Below are positions 41,831 through 52,822 of a stretch of DNA of 64,000 nucleotides, piece by piece (within the stretch, counting starts at the first letter, position 1; every line of letters starts with the position of its first letter). The stretch is taken from positions 13,950,001 through 14,014,000 of the forward strand of contig JBHGNT010000006.1 of assembly GCA_043228905.1 (NCBI GenBank), in the 5' to 3' direction. The position numbers and the translations under genes are program-made. The notes under the pieces are model-generated. The model saw nothing but the letters and a program-made list of their open reading frames with translations. It was not told where the DNA came from and ran no database searches. The stretch comes from Azolla caroliniana. Taxonomy: Eukaryota > Polypodiophyta.

Positions 41831-42245
41831 AGACTAAATTTCCTTACTACTTTTCATCTTTCTCTTCAGGAGATACACATTCTTGTTTGCTTGGTTCTTT
41901 TCATCTTTCATTCAGGGATTTACTTCTCTATTATGTGCTTTTCCTTTTCTTTAAGATCTCTCTTCAGTCAATTCAAATTCTTGGTTGATCATTGATATTG
42001 TATGTTCTTCTTTCGTACCATTTGTTAATTCTATAGTAGGGACAATGCACATGGTTGGTTTGTGACATCATATGGTCTTTTTTTTATAATGGGGTTATTC
42101 TGTTTTTGTGATATCATCTCTTTTTTATTGTGTGCATTCCTTTTTGCCTGCATCTGACTTTACTCAATGTATACCTATGGTTGAATTTTGATGTCACATG
42201 TTCTTCCTTAATCGGTGCTTCTCTATGTCTCTCTCAGTCAATGTA
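41831..42245 (+). other. T-rich segment, intron-like in composition
   Basis: No coding signal. Strongly T-rich, ending in a pyrimidine run and CAG (TCTCTCTCAGTCAATGTACAG) directly before the chromodomain resumes. It could be non-coding filler carried with the fragments to its left. Confidence 0.5.
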
Positions 42246-42408
42246 CAGATTGGCTAGGATATAGTCTCAGAAAGCGTACGTGGGAACCAATAGAGAATGT
42301 GACCAATGTTCATTCTCTTCTTGAAGACTTCCATCGTCAATATCCAGATAAACCGGGTCCTCAATCCAAAACGACTCATGACACTCATCGTTTTAAAGGG
42401 GGGAATAG
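42246..42408 (+). pseudogene. Chromovirus-2 chromodomain, second part
   Basis: DWLGYSLRKRTWEPIENV and LLEDFHRQYPDKPGPQ match the C-terminal chromodomain of chromovirus-1. The middle of the domain (about 12 residues) is lost at the insertion. A polypurine tract AAAGGGGGGAATAG (42395-42408) precedes the LTR. Confidence 0.87.
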
Positions 42409-42817
42409 TGTCATGATATGGTAAGACTGAAACCCATGACCTTATGTTACATGGGTCGAGCTCTTGACCATTACACTATCTATTGTAATACGTAGAATAT
42501 TATTTTTATTTAAGTTTTACTATAGCAAATTATTGTATATTCCAGATTTCTCTGGAACATTCTAGAAGCTTAAGGATTACTCCTGAGAACACTATAAAAA
42601 GAGGCACAAGGCATTATTTCGAACCAAATCGGTTCAACGCCAGTCTTAAGCCTCTTAGACTTCCTTGTATATTCTTCTCACATAATATATCGTTGTCATC
42701 ATCATTTTCTCTCCCTCGATCTGTCACTCTGTCTCTCTCTCTCCTTCTCTCGAGTGTTCTACACCCTCTATTCCTCTTAGTACTAATTTCTTCTCTGTCT
42801 CAATACTATTCTCGACA
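42409..42817 (+). repeat. Chromovirus-2 3' LTR with tRNA-like module
   Basis: TGTCATGATATGG to CTCGACA. TATA box at 42593 (TATAAAAA). The presumed mRNA start AAATCGGTTC lies at 42626, 33 nt downstream. The tRNA-like module is antisense at the LTR tip: decayed B box 42424-42434, A box 42468-42478. CT microsatellite near 42730-42750. Confidence 0.9.
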
Positions 42818-43863
42818 ACAAGACGCGAGATGCACTTGATTCGTTCTTTCGAGAGGTTGTGAAGTTCATACTCGAAGTAGGGTGCATACACACCAACGTG
42901 TACGGGATGACTAAACAAAAAGGGGGCATCGTCATCGTGACGTTCGAAGGACTGGCCATAGATTGGGGAGTCATAATAGGGCCAGCGTTGCGAGAAGGTC
43001 TTCACACATTCCAGGCCAGGAGCAAACTTTGCCCCATCATCCAACAATATTTAACAATACTGTTTCTAACCTAGCCAAAAGGCTAGATGCCGCAAACTAG
43101 ACCGGAAGGATGGTCTCGGACTTGTCAAGGATATGGCTCTAGAAACCGAGACCCCCGTCATAATCGGGACCGTAACGACACTAGAAGTGATTCCGCACCC
43201 ACGGCCAATCTTGACCGGAAAATCAAAACAGGGTAAGGGTGTAATCACATCTGAAGTAGAAGTATTGAGCTACCCAAACATTCCGGACACGACGCATGAA
43301 TTTGGGGCCCTCTTGCAATTCGGCACCACCTTCGAACTCATCGAGTTCCTTGCTACACAGGAGATCAAGGTGTGCCAGAGCATGGCAGAAGAGAACACCA
43401 AACGCCGAATGATCAAACACACGCTGACTAAAACAGTTGAGAGCGACGACGAAGGCCCATTTGCCAGGGTTGGATGAAAGAGAAACGTCAGCATTTGCCT
43501 GGGTGGGCATCGAACTACCCCCACTAAATACGGCCTTAGTTGAAGTACATAGGGAGGTTGTAGCAGTCATCATTGGTGCCAAGGATATGGCGACAAAGAA
43601 CAAAAATCAATGGAAGACTATTAAGATAACACAACAGCAGCTTGAAAAGGCACAACAGACGATTGCAAAACTTGAAAACGATGCACCAACACGGGTGGAA
43701 CCTACACCCACCTCCGCTTCCCAGACATCTGAACTTGAGTCGCTACGGACGATCATGGCCAAAGCAAAGCGCGCCACAAAGCTGGCCGAAATGGAAACTG
43801 AACGCCTCCGGTAAGAACTCTGGCAATCCTCGGATAGGGACGCAAGGCCATAAAAATGTGGCA
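42818..43863 (+). pseudogene. Extra 3' ORF of another Ty3 element, decayed
   Basis: Begins TRDALDSFFREVVKFILEVG and VIVTFEGLAIDWGVIIGPALREGL, the counterpart of the N-terminal domain in the ORF at 31680. After several frameshifts it ends in a coiled-coil-like stretch (QQQLEKAQQTIAKLEN; KAKRATKLAEMETERLR, 43620-43814), again like 31680-34113. The LTR at 43864 follows, so this is the 3' interior of an otherwise missing element. Confidence 0.75.
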
Positions 43864-44177
43864 TGTTACCCGTATAGGTGTACGTGAGGGTAAAGGTGTA
43901 ATGTGTATGGTGTGTAATGTGTAAAATGAATGACTGTGTGAGGATGAGTATGTGTACGGACACATGCACAATTATGTGCAGTGTACAACAATGCGTAACG
44001 GTCTTATTTATAACGGTCATGTAACCGTTACATTGGATGTACTATATAAACCTCCTATGGCCATATAATGAAGGTAGTTTTTGTTTTACCCTCATTTTGT
44101 TGTTTCCTTGTTCTACTCTTCTTCTCTTTCTCTCTAACATAATTCCCCTTCTAGGCTTCACCCCCCACCCATCAACA
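43864..44177 (+). repeat. 3' LTR of a Ty3 element
   Basis: TGTTACCCG to ATCAACA, same family as 9946-10274. TATA region ACTATATAAACC near 44040; ends with CTTCACCCCCCACCC. Confidence 0.8.
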
Positions 44178-44439
44178 CAAATGTGCAGAAAAGTAACTCG
44201 CTTTCTGCTTATGTGAAGATGGAAAGGTAGGGTTCAATATTCCTGGAGCCATGATGCATGTACTTCTTTTCTTGGAACCTGTACCTGCATGTAATCCTCT
44301 TAAATATAGCTCCTCTCGCTCTTTCTTTTTCTTTTTCTCTCTCTTTTGTTTTTTCATTTCAGACCTAACGGTTATGGGTATTCCTAGTATACATTAATGT
44401 ACAACAACCCGTATTTACTTAGAGGGGGTTTCCCCACCC
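44178..44439. other. No recognisable gene
   Basis: CT-rich near 44315-44350. No feature seen. Confidence 0.5.
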
Positions 44440-45640
44440 GAGGATAATTTGGGGCCGACGTTCTTTTCTATGGGATCCGTAATTGGTTTGAATGGGTTCG
44501 GCAGTGTGGGCCCCGTATATGCTTTCAGCTAGAATCCATTAACTTTATACATTAGAATTTCTCCAGCTAGGGTGCTTAGCGTAAATGTCCCTTTTTCGGC
44601 TGTGACTATCCAATACGGCCCTATCCATCGGAAACAAAGTTTTGCGGGCATTTTCCCCATGCGCGTCTGGAACATGAGTATGGGCTTTCCGATTCCGAAA
44701 AATTCTTCATTACGCCCGCGATGACGATCCACAAATGTTTTCCGGCGTTGTTGGTCTTGTTCCAAGACTGCCATACTCCGGACCCACTCCTCTCTGAGTG
44801 CGAGGAGTTGGTGTAGCCGAGCTTGTTCCGTTTGTTTGTCTAGTAGTCGTTCCCTTACTTGGATCTGAAGGCTCCGAATTTGAAATTCTATGGGCATAAA
44901 TGCTTCCAGGTTGAATGCCAACCGGAATGGCGTGGATTGGAGGCTTGTCTTGAAACTCGTATGGTACGCCCATAACACGCTATGCAGCTTGGTGTCCCAA
45001 TCCGTGCGGTGGTCATTCACGATTTTTCGGAGAATGTTTTGGAGCATTTTGTTTGTGGAATCGGCTAGTCCATTCACTTGTGGGCAGTACAACGTACTCT
45101 TCTTATGGACCACTGTGTAGTGGTGTGTGAGCCTGTCGATCACGGCATTCAGAAAGTGGCCTCCCTGGTCGCTAATAAGTTCGATTGGGCAACCAAATCA
45201 GCACCATATGTTCTCATATAAAAAAATTTCCATGGATGCCGTTGTATTGTCGCCTGAGGCCTTCGCTTCGACCCACTTGGTGCAATAATCAGTCGCCACT
45301 AGGATGTACCGATGCCATGTGCGTGCCGCGGCTGGGGTGAATGGGGCCACAAAGTCGAGGCCTCATTTCTGGAAAGGCTCTAAGGACAGCACGAATTGAT
45401 GAGGCATCCGGGCGCGCTTTGTAGGCTGACCCAACTATTGGCATAGGTTGCACTCGCGGCAGTACTGGTGGGCCTCCTTCTGGGTGGTGGGCCACCAAAG
45501 GCCCACTTGCCATATCTTCGGTGTGGTAGCCTCACCTGCGAAATGGCCACTTGCTATTCTGCAATGTGCTTCATGCAGCACCCTCTTTTTCTCATCGCTC
45601 TGGACACCTCGTCTTCAAATGCCATCGTTGCCTTTGTGAT
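44440..45640 (-). pseudogene. Tat-like Ty3-2 integrase
   Basis: Open from 45143 to 44529: NGLADSTNKMLQNILRKIV (catalytic Glu region), DTKLHSVLWAYHTSFKTS, then the C-terminal KLCFRWIGPYWIV. The upstream core (45150-45640) is in pieces. It matches the integrase at 30480-31050. Confidence 0.87.
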
Positions 45641-47260
45641 ACAACGTCTCACCGACTAAACAAAAGTTCGGACTCCTTACTGCCAACCTCATCTTTTCGT
45701 CCATTTGCATCCCTAGCGGACGCAAGCCTACGTTGAGAAAATGGCTCATATCTACAAGCCATTTTTCATTCTTGGGTGAGCTATCTTCCATGGGGTCGCT
45801 TATGGTGATTTGCAGGATTCCCCCGTCTGGAAAATCGTCATCTCCTTCAGTTGCCATGTACCCATTTTCGATGCACTCCGGTAATCGGCCACAACATGCT
45901 GCATTCCGGGGTTGTGTTGGATGTTGAAATTGAATTCTTGTAGTAGTAGCATCCAGCGTTCTAGTTTCCCAATGAGTGATTGTTTTCATACCAGATAGCG
46001 GAGTGCCACATGATCGACGTGAAAGACAAACTTCATGCCCAATAGGTAATGTCGGAATTTATTAATGTTGTAAATCATACCCAGGGCCTCTCGTTCCGTC
46101 GTGGAATAATTGCACTTGGCGGTTGATAGCTTCCTGTTGGAGTAGTATATCGGTCAATACCAATTCGGCTTGGTGAGTTGCATGAGTGCACTTCCGATTG
46201 TGATGTCTAGGGCATCTACGAAGACACGAAAGGGTCGCATTCAGTCAGGTGCTTGTACCACCAGGTCTTGTTTGAGCATAATCTTTTGTGCCATATAGGC
46301 CTTATCTCCTGTTTACATCCAACTCAACGGGCTCCAATGAATTGCGGTGTGCAGTGGTGTGGCGATTCGCGAGATTGCATAACATCCAGTTGTGCCATCT
46401 GATCTGTCGTAGGAACCAACTTAATGCTTTGGCATTTTTAAGAGTTGGGGTCGTGATGTTTTTTCCCGGGCTCCACTACAATACTACACTCCTGGCTCAT
46501 GATGTGACCGAGGAACGCTCCGCTAGTTACGCCGAATGCACACTTAGCCGGATTAAGATTGAGACATGAGGCGTGGCAGCGCTCTAGGCAGAGGCGGAGA
46601 TGTCTTAAATGGTCCTACCAAGCTTCGTAAACTGCGAAATCATCCAAAAAGACCTGTATAAAAACCGGAATATACTCACCAAAGATTTTGGATATGATAC
46701 GCTGAAACATGGTGGGCGTTGTTTTTAAACCAAACATCGTGACTACCGCGACGAATACGCCCCACTCCGTTACGAACGCGGTTTTCTCCTAGTCATCTGG
46801 GTGCATACGGACTTGGTTGTAGCCGTTGAACCCGTCGCGGGGTACATGTCGTGCCCCGCGACGTGTCGAGAACACTACCAATGAAGGAGAGGAGGAAGGC
46901 GTCCGTAATGGTGACCACATTTAATTTTCGGTTGTCGACGATCACGCGGATTTTCGCATACTTCTTTGGGACCACGACAATAGGGCTCAACCATGTTGCC
47001 CGCTTCACTGGTCGGATGAAGGCAATTTATAATAGTTTGTCGATTTATTCCTTAACACAAGTCACGTAATTTGGGTTTATGCGGTAACGTCGTTGTTGGA
47101 CCGGTTTAGTGTCTATTGTGAGGTTGATTTGATGTTGATAAAATTTAGGATCCAAACCCTTCATGCCCTCATGTCACCATGAAAATACGTCTCTGTATTC
47201 GCGTAATAACTCGATCAGGGCGGTCTTTTCCGTAGGAGGCAATTCTTTGGCCACCGAGAG
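45641..47260 (-). pseudogene. Tat-like Ty3-2 reverse transcriptase and RNase H
   Basis: 45989-45615 carries MSHFLNVGLRPLGMQMDE and NFCLVGETLYHKGNDGI, matching 29830-29960. RT start ATWLSPIVVVPKKYAKIRV at 47008-46793. The rest is recognisable only in short shifted pieces. Confidence 0.8.
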
Positions 47261-47324
47261 AGCCCACAACGTATTAGGCAATTTCTTCCATGGCAGTAGC
47301 CTCAACGTCACATGATATCTCCAT

Positions 47325-48930
47325 TTACCGGTCGAACGCGTCCTGCGCCTTGCGGAGTTCTATGAGGGCTTCCTCATTGGGTTCCTCATCCTGCTCCGCG
47401 GTCGGTGCTACTGTGTTGTATGCTTCTTCGGTTTCCACCACATCTATGTCGAATAGGGGTACTATCCGAGGGTTTTCGTCTAGATATTTTCCTAGTTCCT
47501 CGTCCTCGAGGCCTTTGAAAATGTTGATGTCTTCTACGTACAACAGGGTCATGGATTTCGGGGTTGTAGTGTTTTCTTGCATTTGCACCCTTATCTTCGC
47601 GCGACCCTGGTGAAAACTTATGTGGTTGTGCTGCCAATTCTACTTAATATTGGCAGAGCGCAACCATGGTTGTCCTAATAGGAGGTGGTATGCCCCTGGA
47701 GCTTCAAGTATTAAGACCACGACCCTATTATGATTGATAGTTTCCGCAACATCCCTAGGGGTCCAATAGATCTGGTGTCCGCCATTCGTAGCCAAAAGGG
47801 GCATACTTCCCAAGTTGTGATGCCCAAGCGACTGCATGTGGCTGTATTTATGACATTGATGCCGGAGCCACTGTCCACAATGCATCTCAAGATTTCTGTG
47901 TCTTGTATGAGCACTTTGATGGTCGGGTTTTGGTGGTCCATGATAGTTGGGCCTAGAGCAGATTCGACGAAATTTGCGGAGACCGTTACCTGGGGTGTGT
48001 GGTGCATCCGTGTTTCCAGAGCCTACCGAAAGCAGGGAACCAGATTGACCAGCTTACTCATTGTGAGTGTAATTGGGCAGTACGCAAGGGCTTGCCATAT
48101 TGGGTCTGCCTCCGATGTTGCTTCCTCCGTGGTTGTCCCAAATGTGCTCTCCTACCGCATGCGTTCTACATTAGCTCCGTTGGAGTTTTCCACCCACGGT
48201 TTCACCGCATTGCATATCTCGTAATGCTCTTCCCATGCGTCCATCTTGGTCTTATTGCGAGTTGTTACCTGTTGGACCTCCCTCCACTATGATTGTGTTA
48301 ACCGCTGGCAGTTTGCCATTTTGGTTATGTGGGCATTGTAGTGCATAATGGCCTGGCTCCTGGCAATTAAAGTAGTGAAAGCTTGACTCACCTTGTTCTA
48401 TATAGGGCGGCGGAACGAGCACTAACTGTCTTTCATTTTCATGATGTGGTCATGAGTGGGTTTGGCATTGGTATCATGGTCGGCGGCGGTCGTCACGACG
48501 GTAGTTGTTAGGTTAGCCCCTTCTATTGTCGTCCGGTCGATCCTCCCGATGCCGAAAGTCTTGGGGTCTATGGTCATAATAGCGTGACTCCGCTTGGCCT
48601 CCCCTATTGTTGGTGGAGCCCCGATTATCATAGCGATGACCTTGGTTTGTGTCGTTCCTGCCTCCGCCGATACTCGTCTCCACACATGTAGTTGTCGTTT
48701 CGACGATAGTCATTTACGCAACGATAATCGTCGCCGCATCGATAGTCGTTGCTGTGCCTATAGCCGTAGTCTCGACGGTGGTCATCATCCCAATCATGGT
48801 TGTCTGTGTATCATCCCCAATCATTGTAACGAGGTTGGTCCTCGTCGCAGTATCTCAGACGATCATCTGGTTGTGGTCGGTCCTCATCGCAGTATGTGTT
48901 ACCGTAGTGTCGCTACATAGCACGTGTACG
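47325..48930 (-). pseudogene. Tat-like Ty3-2 gag end, protease and linker
   Basis: Linker LLYVEDINIFKGLEDEEL and ENPRIVPLFDIDV (47588-47325). Protease CIVDSGSGINVINTATCSRL and VCPFWLRMAD (48007-47711), with a normal DSG. Zinc-knuckle surroundings near 48320-48370, then a basic Arg/Asp-rich gag region (48713-48422 and beyond) like the one at 26860-27130. Confidence 0.8.
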
Positions 48931-48931
48931 T

Positions 48932-49683
48932 TGTCTTGCCTTTCGGCGCCAGATCGTTGCGTGAGTCGGGTGGGAACCACTGGGGTTTTGGACTAGGAGG
49001 AGGAGAGTTTAAAGGCCAATAAAAATATAAATATATTATAAGAAAGACAGAAAGAAATTTGTCAATCCCACGAATATAGTTTTTTAGTTTTTTTAATATT
49101 TAATCCTAATTATACTTTGGAATATATTGGAATCTATAGGAATAGATTGGAAAAGAGAGATCGAAAACCTCATGAATCCCACCAGTATTATATTAATCAA
49201 TATTTAGACCCTAATAATCACCCCATAATTTATTTTATTTCTTTTCTCCCTTATTACATTGTGCTCCACATCCTTATATAGTGATGAGAGAGTCTTAGCA
49301 ATCCATGCTTTGTCTCTAACTATGGACTCCATACTTTCTCTATCTATAGCCTATATGCTTTCTCTAGCATTATTTTTTTCTAAAAGTGATCATGCTTTTT
49401 CAAACCTTATGCGTTTTTTATCGACCATAGCGTTTATGCACGCTAGATGTGCATGTGTAGCTTATTTCTATTATGCATTTTTCTTCTAACTAAAGCTTTT
49501 TCCTAGAAAATATGCGTGAAATAACCTTTCTATGTCGGATATCTACTTTTTTAACACTCATGATGTGTTAGTGTAATGGTAAGCCTTCAAAATATTAACA
49601 TGGAGGTATAAGGTTTAAATCTTGCACTATGCATGTAACGTATATTTTAATATTTCCTTCTTTTTCTTTATATTTATTGAATC
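48932..49683 (-). repeat. Old LTR of the TR-GAG family, truncated
   Basis: Starts TGTCTTGCCTTTCGGCGCC and follows the TR-GAG LTR throughout, with two eroded GTGAATCCCAC-type boxes near 49057 and 49170. The decayed tRNA-like module has A box 49569-49579 and B box 49612-49622, spacing still 43 nt. The terminal hairpin end (about 50 bp) is missing where it meets the Copia-F LTR. Confidence 0.85.
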
Positions 49684-49940
49684 GGACTGACAAAAGTACT
49701 AATAGTACTTCAATGCTCATTACGGAGCCCCTACACTAATTCCCAAACATATTCCTTGCGGAATATCTTTACGATGGCATCTCGGTTTCTGCCCCGATCC
49801 GGCCTTCCTACGCACCGGTCTGCGTACCGATTTCCAACCGATCCGGCCTAACTGATCGGTCCCAACCGATCCGGTCCTCGGCTTGCTCAACCGATCCGGC
49901 CGATGTTGAGCTTGTCTCTCAACACTCCCCCTCAAGCTCA
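49684..49940 (-). repeat. Copia-F 3' LTR (partial) and polypurine tract
   Basis: The LTR start TGTTGAGAGAC is at 49924 (minus strand) and the LTR runs to GGACTGA at 49684, where it is truncated. The polypurine tract TTGAGGGGGAG lies at 49925-49940. Confidence 0.87.
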
Positions 49941-50032
49941 ACTTGAGGCTCTTCGGGATCTTTCAGATCACCGCTCCGGTTCCTCCTGGCTCCACACCTC
50001 GCTCGCACTTCTTGACCTGTTCGATTCCGCGT

Positions 50033-50761
50033 TGTCGTAGTGTATTTTGTACACTACGTGAAAAACGTATATAGTATTAGATTCAATAAAAAATGAAGAA
50101 ATAGAAGAAAATAGCAAAATAAATGGAACATGTATAGGACAAGATTTGAACCTTGCACCTCCATGTTAATAATGTAATGTCTTACCATTACACTAGCATT
50201 TCATTAGTGTTAAAGCATAGATGTCCCACATAGAAAGGTAAATTCACGCTAGGATAAACATTAGAAAAACGCATAACAAAAGAAAAAGCTACACATACAC
50301 ATCTAGCGTGCATGATAAAAAACGCACAAGTTAGAAAAAAACATGATCACTTTAGATAAAGCATATAGTCTATCTATAGGAAAAGCATGGGGTCTATAGT
50401 TAGAGAAAAAGCATGGATTACTAAGACTTCCTCATCACTACATAAGGATGGGGAGCACAATGTAATTGTGTGTGAAAAATATTTGGAAACTGGATATGTT
50501 TCTAAAAAACACCAATTAATAAACTATACTCGTGGGATTCACGAGAATTCTATATCATTCTCTTTCAACCGAAGTTTATATTCTTATATTCATATTGATT
50601 AATCTAATACAATACACTCGTGGGATTCACGAGTTTGCTATAACTCTTTCTTACAACATATTTATATTCTTATTAGCCTTAAAACTCTCTTCTTCCTAGT
50701 CCAAAACCCCGGCGGTTCCCACCCGACTCACGCAAACGATCCGGAGCCGAAAGGCACGACA
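50033..50761 (+). repeat. TR-GAG copy 2, 5' LTR
   Basis: Hairpin tip at 50036-50058. tRNA-like module (minus strand) with A box 50185-50195 and B box 50142-50152, the latter carrying one change (AGATTTGAACC). Palindromes CTCGTGGGATTCACGAG at 50529-50545 and 50617-50633. Confidence 0.94.
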
Positions 50762-50765
50762 CAGT

Positions 50766-50783
50766 TGGTGAACCCGACGTGAA
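50766..50783 (+). promoter_or_regulatory. Primer-binding site of TR-GAG copy 2
   Basis: TGGTGAACCCGACGTGAA, four bases after the LTR end. Confidence 0.82.
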
Positions 50784-50799
50784 GGCGGGTGGCAAGGAG

Positions 50800-52623
50800 A
50801 TGGAGAATCAACAAGAGGCGATGAACATGATGATGATAATGTTTGAGCGGATGCAACAAGAACAACGTGCGATGTCGGAGATGAAGGCGGCAGTAGAGCG
50901 GCTTCTGCGACGAAACGGGGAATTCAACGGTAAGGGTGTGTCACGTTACCTACGTGAATATAAGGCGGAGATGATGCAATATCGGATACCGGAAGGATTG
51001 CAAGTGATATCCTTTAGTCGGGTGGCCTCGGACGAACTACAAGAGAGAATCCACAAGATACAACAACAAAACTCGACATGGGAGTCCTTTGAAGAAGCTT
51101 TACGGGAGGCATATGACTATGAGAGATGGACGGGACGAGATCGACGAGAATTCGACGAATGGGTGGCATCGGAGAAGACTCACCGAAGTGCAACGCAAGC
51201 GTTCCTAGAGTTCGAGCATCGTTTTGCTCGACTCTCGGAGCGGGAACGAAGATTGGTGGGAGGAGATAAAGTCTTAATGTTCGTAAGATCGATCGATCGG
51301 AAAGAAAGGATGGACATTGGGATCGAACTTGAAGATGATGACGGTGCGAACGGCCTTACTGAGGATTGGGCCAAAGTCGAAAGGGTATGCCGAAGACATG
51401 ATGAAAGGAAGCTGAGAATCTTGTCAACAACGACATGGCCCATGAAGGATGGTCGATTAAGGAGAAACGATGAAGCCAATATGAAGGCCGAAATACAACA
51501 TGATGGTACCACGGGAGAAAGAGTGGAACAAGACACCCACTCGTCTTGTGAAAGAACGATGGCGAAGGATAAGGCCGATAATTCAAGTGTAGAAGGAAAT
51601 TTCGGGATACAAGTGCCCGAGACATCGGGTCAAAAAGGGGTAAGCATAATAGATGTTTGCATAATTGATGTAGATAAAGAGTGTGAAGCGGATGTGATTA
51701 AGGAGGTAGCCACAAAAGACGAAATCGAATCGGAGGTGGCTATGGACGAATCAATGGCGGATTGCCATATCAAGACTTCCCCACCACTGATTCCAGAGAC
51801 TCCGGCGGTTGCGATCGAAAGGCAACGTGAGACCGAAGAGACGGAAGGTGGCGGAGAGAAAACGAATGTCAAAGCCGACGAATACGATGAAGAGATAGCC
51901 GAGAAGAATGCTAAGGGTGAAACTACGAAAGAAGGTAAAACCGAGGATTCATGCCAACAATATCTAGAGACTTCGGCGGTTGTGTGCGAGAACCAACGTG
52001 AGACCGGAGAGACGGGAGATGGCGGCGAGGAAGGTAAAGTCGGAAGTCGGTTCGGATGGAAAATGATCCATCCGAAATTCCAATCTAAAAGAAAGTGCGA
52101 CAATGCGGACGTCGGGTCTACGACGGGAGAAGCGCGTAATATAGAGCACGCTCTACGGCGAATAAAGAAACGCGTGTTATGGCGAATAAAGAAGCACGCG
52201 CTACGGCGAGAAAAGAAGCATGCATTACAACCACACGAGGACCGAACAACGAGCACATATCGGAGGACCTACGTAGCGAACAACGGAAAGAAGTGCCGAA
52301 AGTCGATCCGGACAAGGCAGGTGAAAACGAAGAAAAGAAAGCAAATCCGGACGAAAAGAAAAGAAAAGAAACCGACCCGAAAGAGCACTGAATCGGTAAA
52401 AACCGATCAACCGAGTCCGGATCGACCGAATACAAATCGGAAAGGAAGCCGAACTAAACGAAAGACGATCCGACGAGACCGAATCGGAAGTAAGCTAATC
52501 CGACTAAACCGAAAATCCGAAAAGAAGTCGAGATTGATGAAGAAAAGAAAGAGGGCAAGAAAAGATACTACCGCGGATGACAAGGACCAAGCGGGCCATG
52601 CAAAAAGCGAACGAAGACTATGA
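50800..52623 (+). CDS. TR-GAG copy 2 Gag-like protein
   Basis: 607 codons from the ATG at 50800 (MENQQEAMN). The gag core is complete here: MMIMFERMQQEQRAMSEMKA; SRYLREYKAEMMQYRI; WESFEEALREAYDYERW; ATQAFLEFEHRFARLSERER; DKVLMFVRSIDRKERMDI; GLTEDWAKVERVCRRHDERK. All parts have counterparts in the Ty3 gag at 61839-62450. Then an acidic linker with ETSAVV-type repeats (51790-52000), a basic 8-mer repeat block (52143-52240) and a very basic Lys/Arg-rich C-terminus. No zinc knuckle; the basic repeats may replace it in RNA binding (inference). The TGA at 52621 precedes the Trp-rich motif that copy 1 still translates. Confidence 0.85.
   Translation: MENQQEAMNMMMIMFERMQQEQRAMSEMKAAVERLLRRNGEFNGKGVSRYLREYKAEMMQYRIPEGLQVISFSRVASDELQERIHKIQQQNSTWESFEEALREAYDYERWTGRDRREFDEWVASEKTHRSATQAFLEFEHRFARLSERERRLVGGDKVLMFVRSIDRKERMDIGIELEDDDGANGLTEDWAKVERVCRRHDERKLRILSTTTWPMKDGRLRRNDEANMKAEIQHDGTTGERVEQDTHSSCERTMAKDKADNSSVEGNFGIQVPETSGQKGVSIIDVCIIDVDKECEADVIKEVATKDEIESEVAMDESMADCHIKTSPPLIPETPAVAIERQRETEETEGGGEKTNVKADEYDEEIAEKNAKGETTKEGKTEDSCQQYLETSAVVCENQRETGETGDGGEEGKVGSRFGWKMIHPKFQSKRKCDNADVGSTTGEARNIEHALRRIKKRVLWRIKKHALRREKKHALQPHEDRTTSTYRRTYVANNGKKCRKSIRTRQVKTKKRKQIRTKRKEKKPTRKSTESVKTDQPSPDRPNTNRKGSRTKRKTIRRDRIGSKLIRLNRKSEKKSRLMKKRKRARKDTTADDKDQAGHAKSERRL
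52143..52240 (+). repeat. 24-bp coding minisatellite in gag (about 4 units)
   Basis: Units encode HALRRIKK, RVLWRIKK, HALRREKK, HALQPHED, the counterpart of the 8-unit array at 23252-23443. Confidence 0.87.
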
Positions 52624-52822
52624 TGGATCGGATGTCGACAATGGTTCGGGTGGAAAGAATGGATGTGCTCCAAATGGAGAGACAAAGTCAACATAACAAG
52701 AGAAGTCGAGGGTACTACGAGCCGGCAACGAAACCAATCGGGTAGAGACCGGACGGAGGAGACTAACAAACACCAACAACTTCGGCACATACCGGAGGAT
52801 GTGCGGGTTTGGAGGGGGTGAG

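Larger units (their letters stand above)
37342..42817 (+). mobile_element. Chromovirus-2 (Ty3 with chromodomain), 5' truncated
   Basis: RT, RNase H, integrase, split chromodomain and 3' LTR of the same family as chromovirus-1 (55066-60729). The 5' LTR, gag and protease are absent; it starts abruptly at MFLFAISV next to Copia-E. The chromodomain is interrupted by foreign fragments at 40205-42245. The 3' LTR ends at 42817. Confidence 0.9.
44440..48931 (-). mobile_element. Second Tat-like Ty3 element, degenerate, LTRs not seen
   Basis: Minus-strand order from 48930 to 44440: basic gag end, protease, conserved linker, RT, RNase H, integrase. Each part resembles 26900-31060. Many stops and frameshifts. 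It ends on one side at an old TR-GAG LTR (48932) and faces the plus-strand LTR at 43864 on the other. Confidence 0.85.

Noticed and set aside
41831-42245. Spliceosomal intron in the chromodomain
   Set aside because: The 3' end looks intron-like, but no matching 5' splice site is visible and unrelated element pieces adjoin it; chromovirus-1 has no intron there.
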